A DNA stretch of 11,413 bases from Oxalobacter sp. (GTDB lineage Bacteria > Pseudomonadota > Gammaproteobacteria > Burkholderiales > Burkholderiaceae_D), in NCBI GenBank assembly GCA_012512465.1, contig JAAZED010000107.1:1-11413 (forward strand), in the 5' to 3' direction. A model generated the notes under the pieces. It did not search any database. It was given only the letters and a program-made list of their open reading frames with translations, and had not been told where the DNA came from. Shown piece by piece: positions 1-6,800 of this stretch. Numbering within the stretch: position 1 is the first letter of the stretch; every line of letters begins with the position of its first letter. The position numbers and the translations under genes were made by a program.

Positions 1-221
1 GGTTTGAATATTGTACCCCGTCATGGGTGCCGTCATTTTACCGCAGGGATGGCGTTGGCTTTTTCCAAAAGAGACAGAATTGCCGGAATTTATCCATTTT
101 TTTACATAAGACAAATGAACGCAGGGCATTGACGCGTATTTTTTCCTGAATGAGAGGCATTGCCGGATAATCCGGTAATGAGGCATCATGATGATTTGCC
201 CAACCTGAACCTGGCCGTTTG
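1..221. other. Leader region upstream of the ABC exporter, no gene seen
   Basis: I see no convincing gene here. Two forward frames are open from the left edge for a short way (frame 1 to about 132, frame 3 to about 153), but neither reading is recognisable, so the tail of an upstream gene cannot be excluded. A 6-bp hairpin (13-18 with 25-30, one G-T pair) is present but has only a weak T tract after it. The heptamer GAGGCAT occurs twice, at 154-160 and 180-186. The clearest element is the palindrome at 163-175, listed separately. Confidence 0.4.
163..175. promoter_or_regulatory. Perfect palindrome CCGGAT-A-ATCCGG before the ABC exporter gene
   Basis: Positions 163-168 (CCGGAT) and 170-175 (ATCCGG) form a perfect 13-base inverted repeat around one A. 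It ends 46 bases before the ATG at 222. The hexamer GATAAT (166-171), a fair sigma-70 -10 match, lies inside it, although no good -35 is present at 17 bp. An operator overlapping a -10 element is one reading and a chance palindrome is the other. No protein can be named from the sequence. Confidence 0.3.
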
Positions 222-2042
222 ATGAATAAATTCCGGACATTCATGCCGACGCCTTCCAGCAAACCGCACAGTGACTGGAAAACGATTGGCATTTTCCTTC
301 CGTATGTCTGGGTGTACAAGTGGCGGGTGAGTTTTGCCCTGCTGTTTCTCATCCTTGCCAAGGTGGCAACCATGGGGGTGCCGGTCATTCTCAAGGAACT
401 GATAGACCATCTCTCCGCTGAACGGTCCCATCCAGAGGTCCTGCTGGTTTTTCCGGTGGGATTATTGCTCGCCTATGGTGCGCTCCGTTTGGCAGGCACA
501 CTTTTTACGGAGTTCCGGGAGCTGCTTTTCGTCAGGGTAACGCAGCGGGCCATCCGGACGGCTGCGCTTGAGGTTTTTCGGCATCTGCATGCCCTGTCAC
601 TGCGTTTTCACCTGGACCGGCAGACCGGTGGCATCACACAGGATATTGAGCGTGGCACGCGCAGTATTCTTGCCCTGATCACATTTACGCTGTTCAATAT
701 TCTCCCGACCCTCGTCGAAATCGTTCTTGTTTTAGGATATCTTGCCCTGCATTACGATATCTGGTTTACCGTCATTGCTGCGGGTGCTTTGCTTGCCTAT
801 GTGGTTTACACCGTGCTGGTGACAAACTGGCGAACCGGTTACCGGCGGCTGATGAATGAACTGAATTCCAGGGCCCATACCCGGGCGGTTGATTCCCTCA
901 TCAACTATGAAACGGTGAAATACTTCAGTAATGAAGCGCATGAAGCCGCCAGTTATGATGCAAACCTGCAGCATTACGAAACAGCGGCGATCCGGTCGCA
1001 GTATGCCTTGTCGGTGCTGAATGTCGGTCAGGCGATGATTGTCGCAATGGCCGTTACCATGATGCTGTGGCATGCCACATCAGGCGTGGTGGAAAAAACG
1101 ATGTCTTTAGGGGATCTGGTTCTTGTGAATGCGTTCATGATCCAGCTGTATATCCCCTTGAATTTTCTGGGTGTGATTTACCGGGAAATCAGGCAAAGCC
1201 TGGCAGACATGGAGCGTATGTTCCTGCTCTTGAAGCAGGATCGCGAGGTAACCGACGCGCCGGATGCAACAGAACTGAATGTAAAGGGTGCGGACATCCG
1301 TTTTTCCCATGTGGACTTCAGCTATGAGCCTGACAGGCAGATCCTGTTTGATATCAGTTTCACGATTCCTGCCGGTACCGTGACAGCGCTGGTCGGCCAC
1401 AGTGGTTCGGGCAAGTCGACAATTTCCCGCCTGCTTTACCGGTTTTATGATGTCACCGGGGGTGCAATCAGCATTGACGGGCATGATCTGCGCCGTGTGA
1501 CGCAGGCGTCCCTGCGAAAGGAAATCGGGATTGTTCCGCAGGATACCGTGCTGTTTAATGACACCATTGAATACAACATTGCTTATGGGCGGCCTGGTGC
1601 CACGAAAGCGGAAGTGGTGGCGGCGGCACAGGCAGCCTATATCCATGATTTTGTTGAAAGCCTTCCCAATGGATATGGCACGATTGTCGGTGAGCGGGGG
1701 TTGAAACTGTCCGGAGGGGAAAAGCAGCGGGTGGCCATTGCGCGCATGGTCCTGAAAAATCCGGCGATCCTGATTTTTGATGAGGCAACCTCTGCGCTGG
1801 ATACACATGCCGAACAGGTCATCCAGGCGCAACTGAAAGAAATCGCCGTCAACCGGACAACGCTGATGATTGCACACCGGCTTTCAACGATTGCGGATGC
1901 AGACCAGATCCTGGTGCTGGACAAGGGGCGGATTATCGAGTCAGGAACACACCAGAAACTCTTTGATGCGGGCGGTGCCTATTACCGCATGTGGATGCAG
2001 CAACTGATCCGGCAGGATAAACCGGAAAACGCGGCGGAATAG
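222..2042 (+). CDS. Atm1/HMT1-type ABC exporter (fused membrane and ATPase half-transporter)
   Basis: This is a half-transporter of about 606 residues that would work as an inner-membrane homodimer. The N-terminal membrane domain (about residues 20-325) has around six hydrophobic spans and contains NYETVKYFSNE at 228-238, typical of the Atm1/ABCB7/HMT1 branch. The C-terminal ATPase has Walker A GHSGSGKST (392-400), Q-loop Gln440, signature LSGGEKQ (496-502), Walker B ending in Asp520-Glu521, and switch His552, so it looks catalytically intact. Arg204, Arg208, Asn267 and Gln270 match in spacing and context the glutathione-contacting residues of Novosphingobium Atm1 (Arg206, Arg210, Asn269, Gln272). 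By family, the likely cargo is glutathione-linked metal or a glutathione persulfide-type species; the exact substrate is inference. I chose ATG 222; TTG 219 and ATG 243 are alternatives, and none has a clear ribosome binding site. The gene is monocistronic and converges on the kinase gene 14 bases away. Confidence 0.93.
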   Translation: MNKFRTFMPTPSSKPHSDWKTIGIFLPYVWVYKWRVSFALLFLILAKVATMGVPVILKELIDHLSAERSHPEVLLVFPVGLLLAYGALRLAGTLFTEFRELLFVRVTQRAIRTAALEVFRHLHALSLRFHLDRQTGGITQDIERGTRSILALITFTLFNILPTLVEIVLVLGYLALHYDIWFTVIAAGALLAYVVYTVLVTNWRTGYRRLMNELNSRAHTRAVDSLINYETVKYFSNEAHEAASYDANLQHYETAAIRSQYALSVLNVGQAMIVAMAVTMMLWHATSGVVEKTMSLGDLVLVNAFMIQLYIPLNFLGVIYREIRQSLADMERMFLLLKQDREVTDAPDATELNVKGADIRFSHVDFSYEPDRQILFDISFTIPAGTVTALVGHSGSGKSTISRLLYRFYDVTGGAISIDGHDLRRVTQASLRKEIGIVPQDTVLFNDTIEYNIAYGRPGATKAEVVAAAQAAYIHDFVESLPNGYGTIVGERGLKLSGGEKQRVAIARMVLKNPAILIFDEATSALDTHAEQVIQAQLKEIAVNRTTLMIAHRLSTIADADQILVLDKGRIIESGTHQKLFDAGGAYYRMWMQQLIRQDKPENAAE

Positions 2043-2074
2043 AAATGGCCTGTTACTTAAAACTGAGGCGTTTT
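2026..2074. terminator. Possible two-way terminator between ABC exporter and kinase genes
   Basis: AAAACGC (2026-2032) pairs perfectly with GCGTTTT (2068-2074). The A and T runs would give a T-rich 3' side on either strand. The loop is long (35 bases), with a possible inner GGC/GCC stem at 2033-2035 and 2048-2050. It overlaps the 3' ends of both convergent genes. The long loop keeps this a weak call. Confidence 0.3.
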
Positions 2075-2950
2075 ATTCAGCTGGCGCACCTTGTTTCGCC
2101 AGGCGCGTACCGGCAGGATAACGGCCAGTAAATTGATCAGTTTGCGTTTGACGAGAAGGCGTCTTCGGCCGGGAAAACGGATGCGTCGCAGCCCTTCGTG
2201 TGAGCGGAAAAAATGGTCTGCCTTTTCATAGGCGGCGGCATATTGTGGCGAACTGCCAATAAGTTTGAGTATTCGCCTGAAGATAACCATATCGTCCCAC
2301 TGGTAGCGGCCGATGCCAAGATCCATGCCGCATTCCATGTCCGTTCCGATATTGGAAACAAGATGCGGAACCCGCCGGATTTCCTCTCGCTCCCGGTATC
2401 CCTGGGCGTCCGTGGCAAATTCAAAGTCAAAAAGCCGGATACTTCGATCGGGGAGGATCATGATATTGCTTGGCTTGATATCACGATGAACACAGTTAGC
2501 GTCAATTAATGCCTGGGCAACAAGCGGCAGTTTTATGACAAGTGACGCTCTTTCCTGCATGGTAAGCGAGCCACCCAGAATGGCGTCTTCGAGTGTCCGT
2601 CCCTCAACGTATTCCAGTGCCATACAGTTGATGCCGTTTTCACTGACGCAAAAAGACGGGCGTAAGAAAAAATCCGGACAGGTATCATAAAGCCGGCTGG
2701 TATAGGTATAGTCGTTTATGCTGCTGCCGCTTTTTCCTCCCCACTTGATAAACAGCTTGTCTGTTCCGCGGTACCCCTGAAAGAAGGAGAAGTTGGAGGT
2801 TTTTTCCTTCCAGCTCATGCAGGATACCCTGTGCAGATGGAACGTCGATTCCAGATACTGAATGGCGTCATCCGGCGAATCCGGTTTTTTCACAGGAAAG
2901 CACAGTTGGTCTGACATGTTACTGCCGACATGTGTCTGGATTACGCTCAT
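2057..2950 (-). CDS. Eukaryotic-like (Hanks/LPS-type) kinase with DFE motif
   Basis: This 297-residue protein has a kinase fold but no known name. The sequence shows a probable beta-3 lysine, Lys69 in LFIKW, after a loop FQGYRGTD (57-64). A hinge-like LEYVEGRTLEDAI spans 112-124, and the complete catalytic loop HRDIKPSN spans 155-162 (Asp157, Lys159, Asn162). DFE (175-177) replaces DFG. DFE-type metal loops occur in the choline/aminoglycoside kinase branch, while HRDIKPSN is typical of protein kinases and bacterial LPS kinases, so the substrate could be protein, sugar or lipid. The last 40 residues are basic and amphipathic (GRRR 261-264, LLAVILPVRAWRNKVR 274-289), resembling membrane-associating tails of some polysaccharide glycosyltransferases. 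No signal peptide is seen. The start at 2950 lacks a strong ribosome binding site; Met12 is an alternative. It is divergent from dps. Confidence 0.82.
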   Translation of the reverse strand: MSVIQTHVGSNMSDQLCFPVKKPDSPDDAIQYLESTFHLHRVSCMSWKEKTSNFSFFQGYRGTDKLFIKWGGKSGSSINDYTYTSRLYDTCPDFFLRPSFCVSENGINCMALEYVEGRTLEDAILGGSLTMQERASLVIKLPLVAQALIDANCVHRDIKPSNIMILPDRSIRLFDFEFATDAQGYREREEIRRVPHLVSNIGTDMECGMDLGIGRYQWDDMVIFRRILKLIGSSPQYAAAYEKADHFFRSHEGLRRIRFPGRRRLLVKRKLINLLAVILPVRAWRNKVRQLNKTPQF

Positions 2951-2972
2951 GACAAATCTGGATTGCTCTCGT

Positions 2973-2999
2973 TACGGTACGTGACAAAATGTTACCGTA
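2973..2999. promoter_or_regulatory. Two-turn inverted repeat TACGGTA-n13-TACCGTA before the kinase gene
   Basis: TACGGTA (2973-2979) and TACCGTA (2993-2999) are exact reverse complements with starts 20 bp apart. Each is preceded by GT, so GTTACGGTA (2971) and GTTACCGTA (2991) are also near-identical direct repeats. Both copies therefore lie on the same DNA face. The element is 23-49 bases upstream of the kinase ATG, where a repressor or activator site would be expected. The binding protein is unknown. Confidence 0.4.
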
Positions 3000-3012
3000 T
3001 TTATTGCAAAAT

Positions 3013-3043
3013 GGAAAAGGAAAAAAGAGGGGAAGAGGAAAGG
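3013..3043 (+). other. 31-base uninterrupted homopurine tract
   Basis: Every base from 3013 to 3043 on the plus strand is A or G. The tract lies in the intergenic region between the divergent kinase and dps genes, between the kinase-side inverted repeat and the dps-side promoter elements. Such tracts can be stiff or form unusual DNA structures. A function here is only inference. Confidence 0.6.
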
Positions 3044-3097
3044 TTCAGGGGAAGCGGCAGCGTTCGTTTCTTTGAAGAAGCATTTTTCAAATCAGAG

Positions 3098-3125
3098 TAC
3101 AATAGAAAAGTATCGGCACGATACT
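3098..3125 (+). promoter_or_regulatory. Candidate dps promoter -10 and overlapping palindrome
   Basis: TACAAT at 3098-3103 is a good -10 candidate; the best -35, TTGAAG at 3072-3077, is 20 bp away, which is long. The predicted transcript start near 3110 falls on a perfect palindrome, AGTATCG-GCA-CGATACT (3109-3125). In DNA this could be an operator over the start site; in RNA it would be a stem-loop at the very 5' end. I do not see a proper OxyR or Fur box. A second inverted repeat, TTTGAA/TTCAAA (3071-3076, 3086-3091), lies just upstream. Confidence 0.4.
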
Positions 3126-3150
3126 GCCGTTGATGGTTTGAATCGCCGTG

Positions 3151-3206
3151 CAGCCGGAATGGATTTTTCAGACACAAAATGCAGTTGCCCGTAACCGCTC
3201 CGGCTG
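3151..3206 (+). other. Long-range 8-bp stem in the predicted dps leader RNA
   Basis: CAGCCGGA (3151-3158) is the exact reverse complement of TCCGGCTG (3199-3206), with 40 bases between. If transcription starts near 3110, this stem sits in the dps 5' leader and ends 21 bases before the ribosome binding site at 3228-3235. No known riboswitch is recognised. It may be structural or fortuitous. Confidence 0.35.
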
Positions 3207-3227
3207 TTTGAAAATAATAATTTAATC

Positions 3228-3235
3228 AGGAGGAA
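3228..3235 (+). promoter_or_regulatory. Strong ribosome binding site of dps
   Basis: AGGAGGAA sits 7 bases before the ATG at 3243 and is by far the best Shine-Dalgarno sequence in the window, fitting a protein made in large amounts. It fixes the start. A tiny overlapping reading frame (ATG 3235, stop TGA 3244-3246) overlaps the true start and is probably incidental. Confidence 0.85.
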
Positions 3236-3242
3236 TGGCATT

Positions 3243-3809
3243 ATGACAGCTCCAGCAATCAATATCGGAATAAATGTGAAAGACCGCGAGAACATCAGCA
3301 AAGGACTTTCGCGCATACTGGCAGAGAGTTTCCTGCTGTACATGAAAACACACAACTATCACTGGAATGTAAAGGGACCGATGTTCCAGACACTGCATGT
3401 CATGTTTGAGGAACAGTACACCGAGCTATGGAATGCGCTGGATGAAATCGCAGAGCGTATCCGTTCTCTCGGCTTTGCTGCGCCAGGGACGCTCAAGGAA
3501 TACCTGAAGCTGGCATCCATCAAGGAGATTGACGGTGTTCCCGGTGCGGAAGACATGATCCGTGATGTCCTGGCCGGCTCCGAAGCAGTAAGCCGTTTGA
3601 GCCGTGATGTGCTGGCACTTGCTGACAAGGCTGGTGATGATCCAACGGTGGATCTGTTGACCGAGCGGATGCAGGTGCATGAGAAAAATGCCTGGATGCT
3701 GAGAAGCCTGATTGATACCGGAGCCGACACGGCAGCCGTGCCGGCGAGAGTCGCTTCCCATTCAGCCAAGCCAGTCGCGAAATCTGCCGCCAAAAGCAAG
3801 AAAAAATAA
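3243..3809 (+). CDS. dps: Dps ferroxidase/DNA-binding mini-ferritin
   Basis: This is a 188-residue Dps-family protein that would assemble into a 12-subunit cytoplasmic shell, oxidising and storing iron with peroxide and shielding DNA. YHWNVKG (39-45) is the family hallmark. By alignment with E. coli Dps (His51, His63, Asp67, Asp78, Glu82), the ferroxidase ligands are His40, His52, Glu56 (Asp in E. coli), Asp67 and Glu71, with all spacings conserved. After the four-helix core, from about residue 163, comes a tail rich in Ala, Lys and Ser ending in KSKKK, which probably binds DNA. In E. coli the lysine-rich tail is N-terminal, while mycobacterial Dps has a C-terminal one. Start and expression level are supported by AGGAGGAA 7 bases upstream. 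The gene stands alone, ends in a strong terminator and is divergent from the kinase. No clear OxyR or Fur site was found. Confidence 0.95.
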   Translation: MTAPAINIGINVKDRENISKGLSRILAESFLLYMKTHNYHWNVKGPMFQTLHVMFEEQYTELWNALDEIAERIRSLGFAAPGTLKEYLKLASIKEIDGVPGAEDMIRDVLAGSEAVSRLSRDVLALADKAGDDPTVDLLTERMQVHEKNAWMLRSLIDTGADTAAVPARVASHSAKPVAKSAAKSKKK

Positions 3810-3824
3810 ACGCAACAGGCCTGC

Positions 3825-3866
3825 AAAACCGCTTTCTGTTTCCCGTCAGGGCAGAAAGCGGTTTTT
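3825..3866. terminator. Strong two-way intrinsic terminator between dps and the SNF2 gene
   Basis: A perfect 14-bp stem pairs 3825-3838 (AAAACCGCTTTCTG) with 3852-3865 (CAGAAAGCGGTTTT). An inner CCC/GGG stem (3842-3844 with 3849-3851) closes on GTCA. The plus-strand transcript ends in TTTTT, so it terminates dps. The A run on the left gives TTTT to the minus-strand transcript, so it can also terminate the SNF2 gene. The SNF2 stop codon (3865-3867) lies partly inside the stem. Confidence 0.9.
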
Positions 3867-6800
3867 ATTTTCGGGTTTTTCTGGTGGTGGTTTTTGCGGG
3901 GGGTATTATTTCTGGCTCGCTGAGATACACATCCTCGTCACCCATACTTTCAAGTGGTTCGAAAATTGCCTGCAGATCGTCCGGCGTAATCTGTACCCCC
4001 TGCGTTTCTCCTGTTGAAAGAATGGCGTCTGCCAGATCGGCTTTTTTCTGTTGCAGTTCCTGGATTTTTTCTTCCAGCGTCCCTCGGGCGATCAGCTTGT
4101 AGACGAAGACCGGTTTGTCCTGCCCGATACGCCAGGCACGGTCGGTTGCCTGATTTTCCACTGCCGGGTTCCACCAGGGGTCATAGTGAATGACCGTATC
4201 TGCTGCCGTGAGATTCAAACCGACACCGCCGGCTTTCAGACTGATCAGAAAGAGGGGAATCTGCCCTTCCTGGAAAGCGCGAATGGCGCCGGCGCGATCA
4301 ACCGTATCACCGGTCAGCACTGTATAGGGGATATTCCTCACTTTCAGTTCGGCTTCAATCAGGGCCAGCATACTGGTGAACTGGGAAAAGACAAGGATAC
4401 GGCGGTCTTCGAGCATCAATTCTTCCACCATTTCCATCAGTGCGGCCAGCTTGGCTGATGTTGCTGCCTTGCGGTTGGCTCCGCCCCGTAAAAGGCGTGG
4501 ATCACAGCAAACCTGCCGGAGTTTCAGCAACGCATCCAGAATGACGATCTGGCTTCTGGCGACGCCTTTTTTGGCAATTTCATCACGTATTTTCTTGTCC
4601 ATGGCCAGCCGAACCGTTTCATAGATATCCCGTTGCGTGGACGTCAGTTCCACATTACGGACCATTTCGGTCTTCGGCGGCAACTCGTCGGCTACTTTGT
4701 CTTTGGTCCGGCGCAAAAGAAATGGCCGGATACGACGGGTTAAGAGTGACTTGCGGTTGTCATCTGCCAGTTTCTCGATAGGGTGACGGAATTCGCTGTT
4801 AAAGGTTTTTTCATTACCCAGCAGGCCTGGCAACAGAAAGTGGAATTGTGACCAGAGCTCTCCCAGATGATTTTCAAGTGGCGTGCCGGTCAGGCACAGA
4901 CGGTGACGGGCCCGCAGTGTGGTGGCAATCTGCGCAGCTTTGGAGCGGATATTCTTGATGTACTGCGATTCGTCCAGAATCAGCAGGTGATATTCATGCT
5001 CCTGCAATTCTTTTTCATCCCTGGGCAGCAGGGCATAGGTTGTCAGGACCAGATCATACTGGTCAATCCGTTCAAAGCGTTTCAGACGATCCTTGCCTTG
5101 CAGAACCAGCACCCGCAGTTCCGGGGCGAAGCGATTCGCCTCGTCTTCCCAGTTGCTCATCAGGCTGGTCGGGGCAACAACCAGCGCCGGCCTGGTCAGG
5201 CGTCCGGCTTCTTTTTCCAGCAGGATATGGGACAGGGTCTGGAGGGTTTTGCCCAGTCCCATGTCATCAGCTAAAATGCCGGCGAGTTCGTATTCGCGCA
5301 AAAACTGCATCCAGGAAAGCCCTTCCTGCTGGTAATCGCGCAGGGTGGCCTGCAGTGTTTTTGGCGGCTGGACTTTCTGTACGCCATCAAATTCAGCGAG
5401 GCGGGTTCCCATCTCAAGCAGACGCTCACCATTGAGCCAGTGCAGGGGGAGTTCCCTGGTGAGCTCTGCCAGGCGCGGTGAATCCAGCGCATGCAGGCGG
5501 ATTGCCAGATCATCGGTTCTGTCGGCGAAATACAATTCACCCAGCGTTCGCAGAATCGGCTTGATTCTTCCCCAGGGTAATGCAACCCGCACACCGTCCG
5601 GCAGGGTTGTCAGCAGCGCTTCATTGTCCGGCTTTTTGTTAAGCTTTTTGGGGTCGAACTCTTCCGGTGCGGTTCTGATGAGCGCCACGAGAAGCGGAAG
5701 CAATGAAATCCGCTGTTTATTGACGACAATGCCGAGCTCCAGGCTGAACCAGTCCTTGCCGGTATTTTTTGCATCATCAGCAATACGTGCATACCAGTCT
5801 TCGATTTCAACGACATCGTACCGGTAATCCTGTGTTTTCTCGATTTGCCATCCGGATTTTTCGAGCCGTGGCATGACATGGCTGGTAAAGTCCATCCAGT
5901 CTGCCTGCGAGGGCAGGTCCAAAAGCCCTGGCAGGGTGGCATGTGGAGCGGCCAGATTGTCCTGCTGGATAAATCCGGCGTTGTGCAGGTCTTCGTAGAA
6001 CCCGGCTTCCATCTTTTCATCACGCTGGATACGCTCGATAGCACTGCCCAATGCCCGCATAACCGGGACATGGCTGCCATAAAAAACGGGTTGTCCATCA
6101 TAGTCAAAAAGCAATTGCGCGTAGTCGTACCAGGATGGCAGTTCGGCATGGCCTGAGCCGGCAGCCCCCTTGTTCAGGATGCTGCCTAGACGCAGGATCG
6201 GGCTCGGTTTGATATCCGTGCGAACGGATTCTTTCACCGGTTCCGGCGGAGGGATGAGGTCGGCCAGGCCCTGCGTGATCAGCATGCGGGAAACGGCGGT
6301 TTTGTCCTTGATAGGAACGGGCGGCGCCTGGGAAACCAGTTCCTGCAGGTCTTTTACCGAAATGCCGGTATCGTTCGTTGGCAGGAGGAGTTCGCCGCAG
6401 GTCAGATTGTCCATGTACCAGGGCGGTTCGGTCGGCAGGATATAGTCGATCCGCTGTTTTCTGACGGTGCGTTTTTTTTCCTCGTTTTCCGGCAGGGGGG
6501 CAAACTCCCAGGAGAGTCTGAGTGTTGATTCGGTCTCCAGCCAGATCAGGCGGGCTTCACGTGGTGGCGCGGCGCGAAGCGGGAAAAGCAACCCTTTCCC
6601 GATGTCACTCCACGAGTTCGTCCACAGCAGCTGCTGCCGGTCAATCAGTATGCGCAAAAGCTGGGCACCAAGCGGCCCGCGGGGTTCAACCAGGTTTTGG
6701 CCCTGCGGGCTCGAGCCGCCGCGCATGGCAATGAAAAGGCGGATGGTGCCATCGTCTTCGGGGAGGATAAAATCCGGTTTTTCTGTCAAAAGTGCCTGCG

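Noticed and set aside
13..30. Hairpin GTACCC/GGGTGC as a terminator of an upstream gene
   Set aside because: Short stem with a wobble pair, only a weak T tract, and no recognisable upstream gene.
38..431. Two minus-strand open frames (118 and 81 codons) over the start of the ABC gene
   Set aside because: No recognisable domain; they overlap the conserved exporter reading frame antisense.
1107..1877. 256-codon minus-strand frame
   Set aside because: Lies wholly antisense to the ATPase domain of the exporter, with no domain resemblance.
3011..3133. 40-codon plus-strand frame starting in the homopurine tract
   Set aside because: No ribosome binding site; composition merely reflects the purine run; it overlaps the dps promoter elements.
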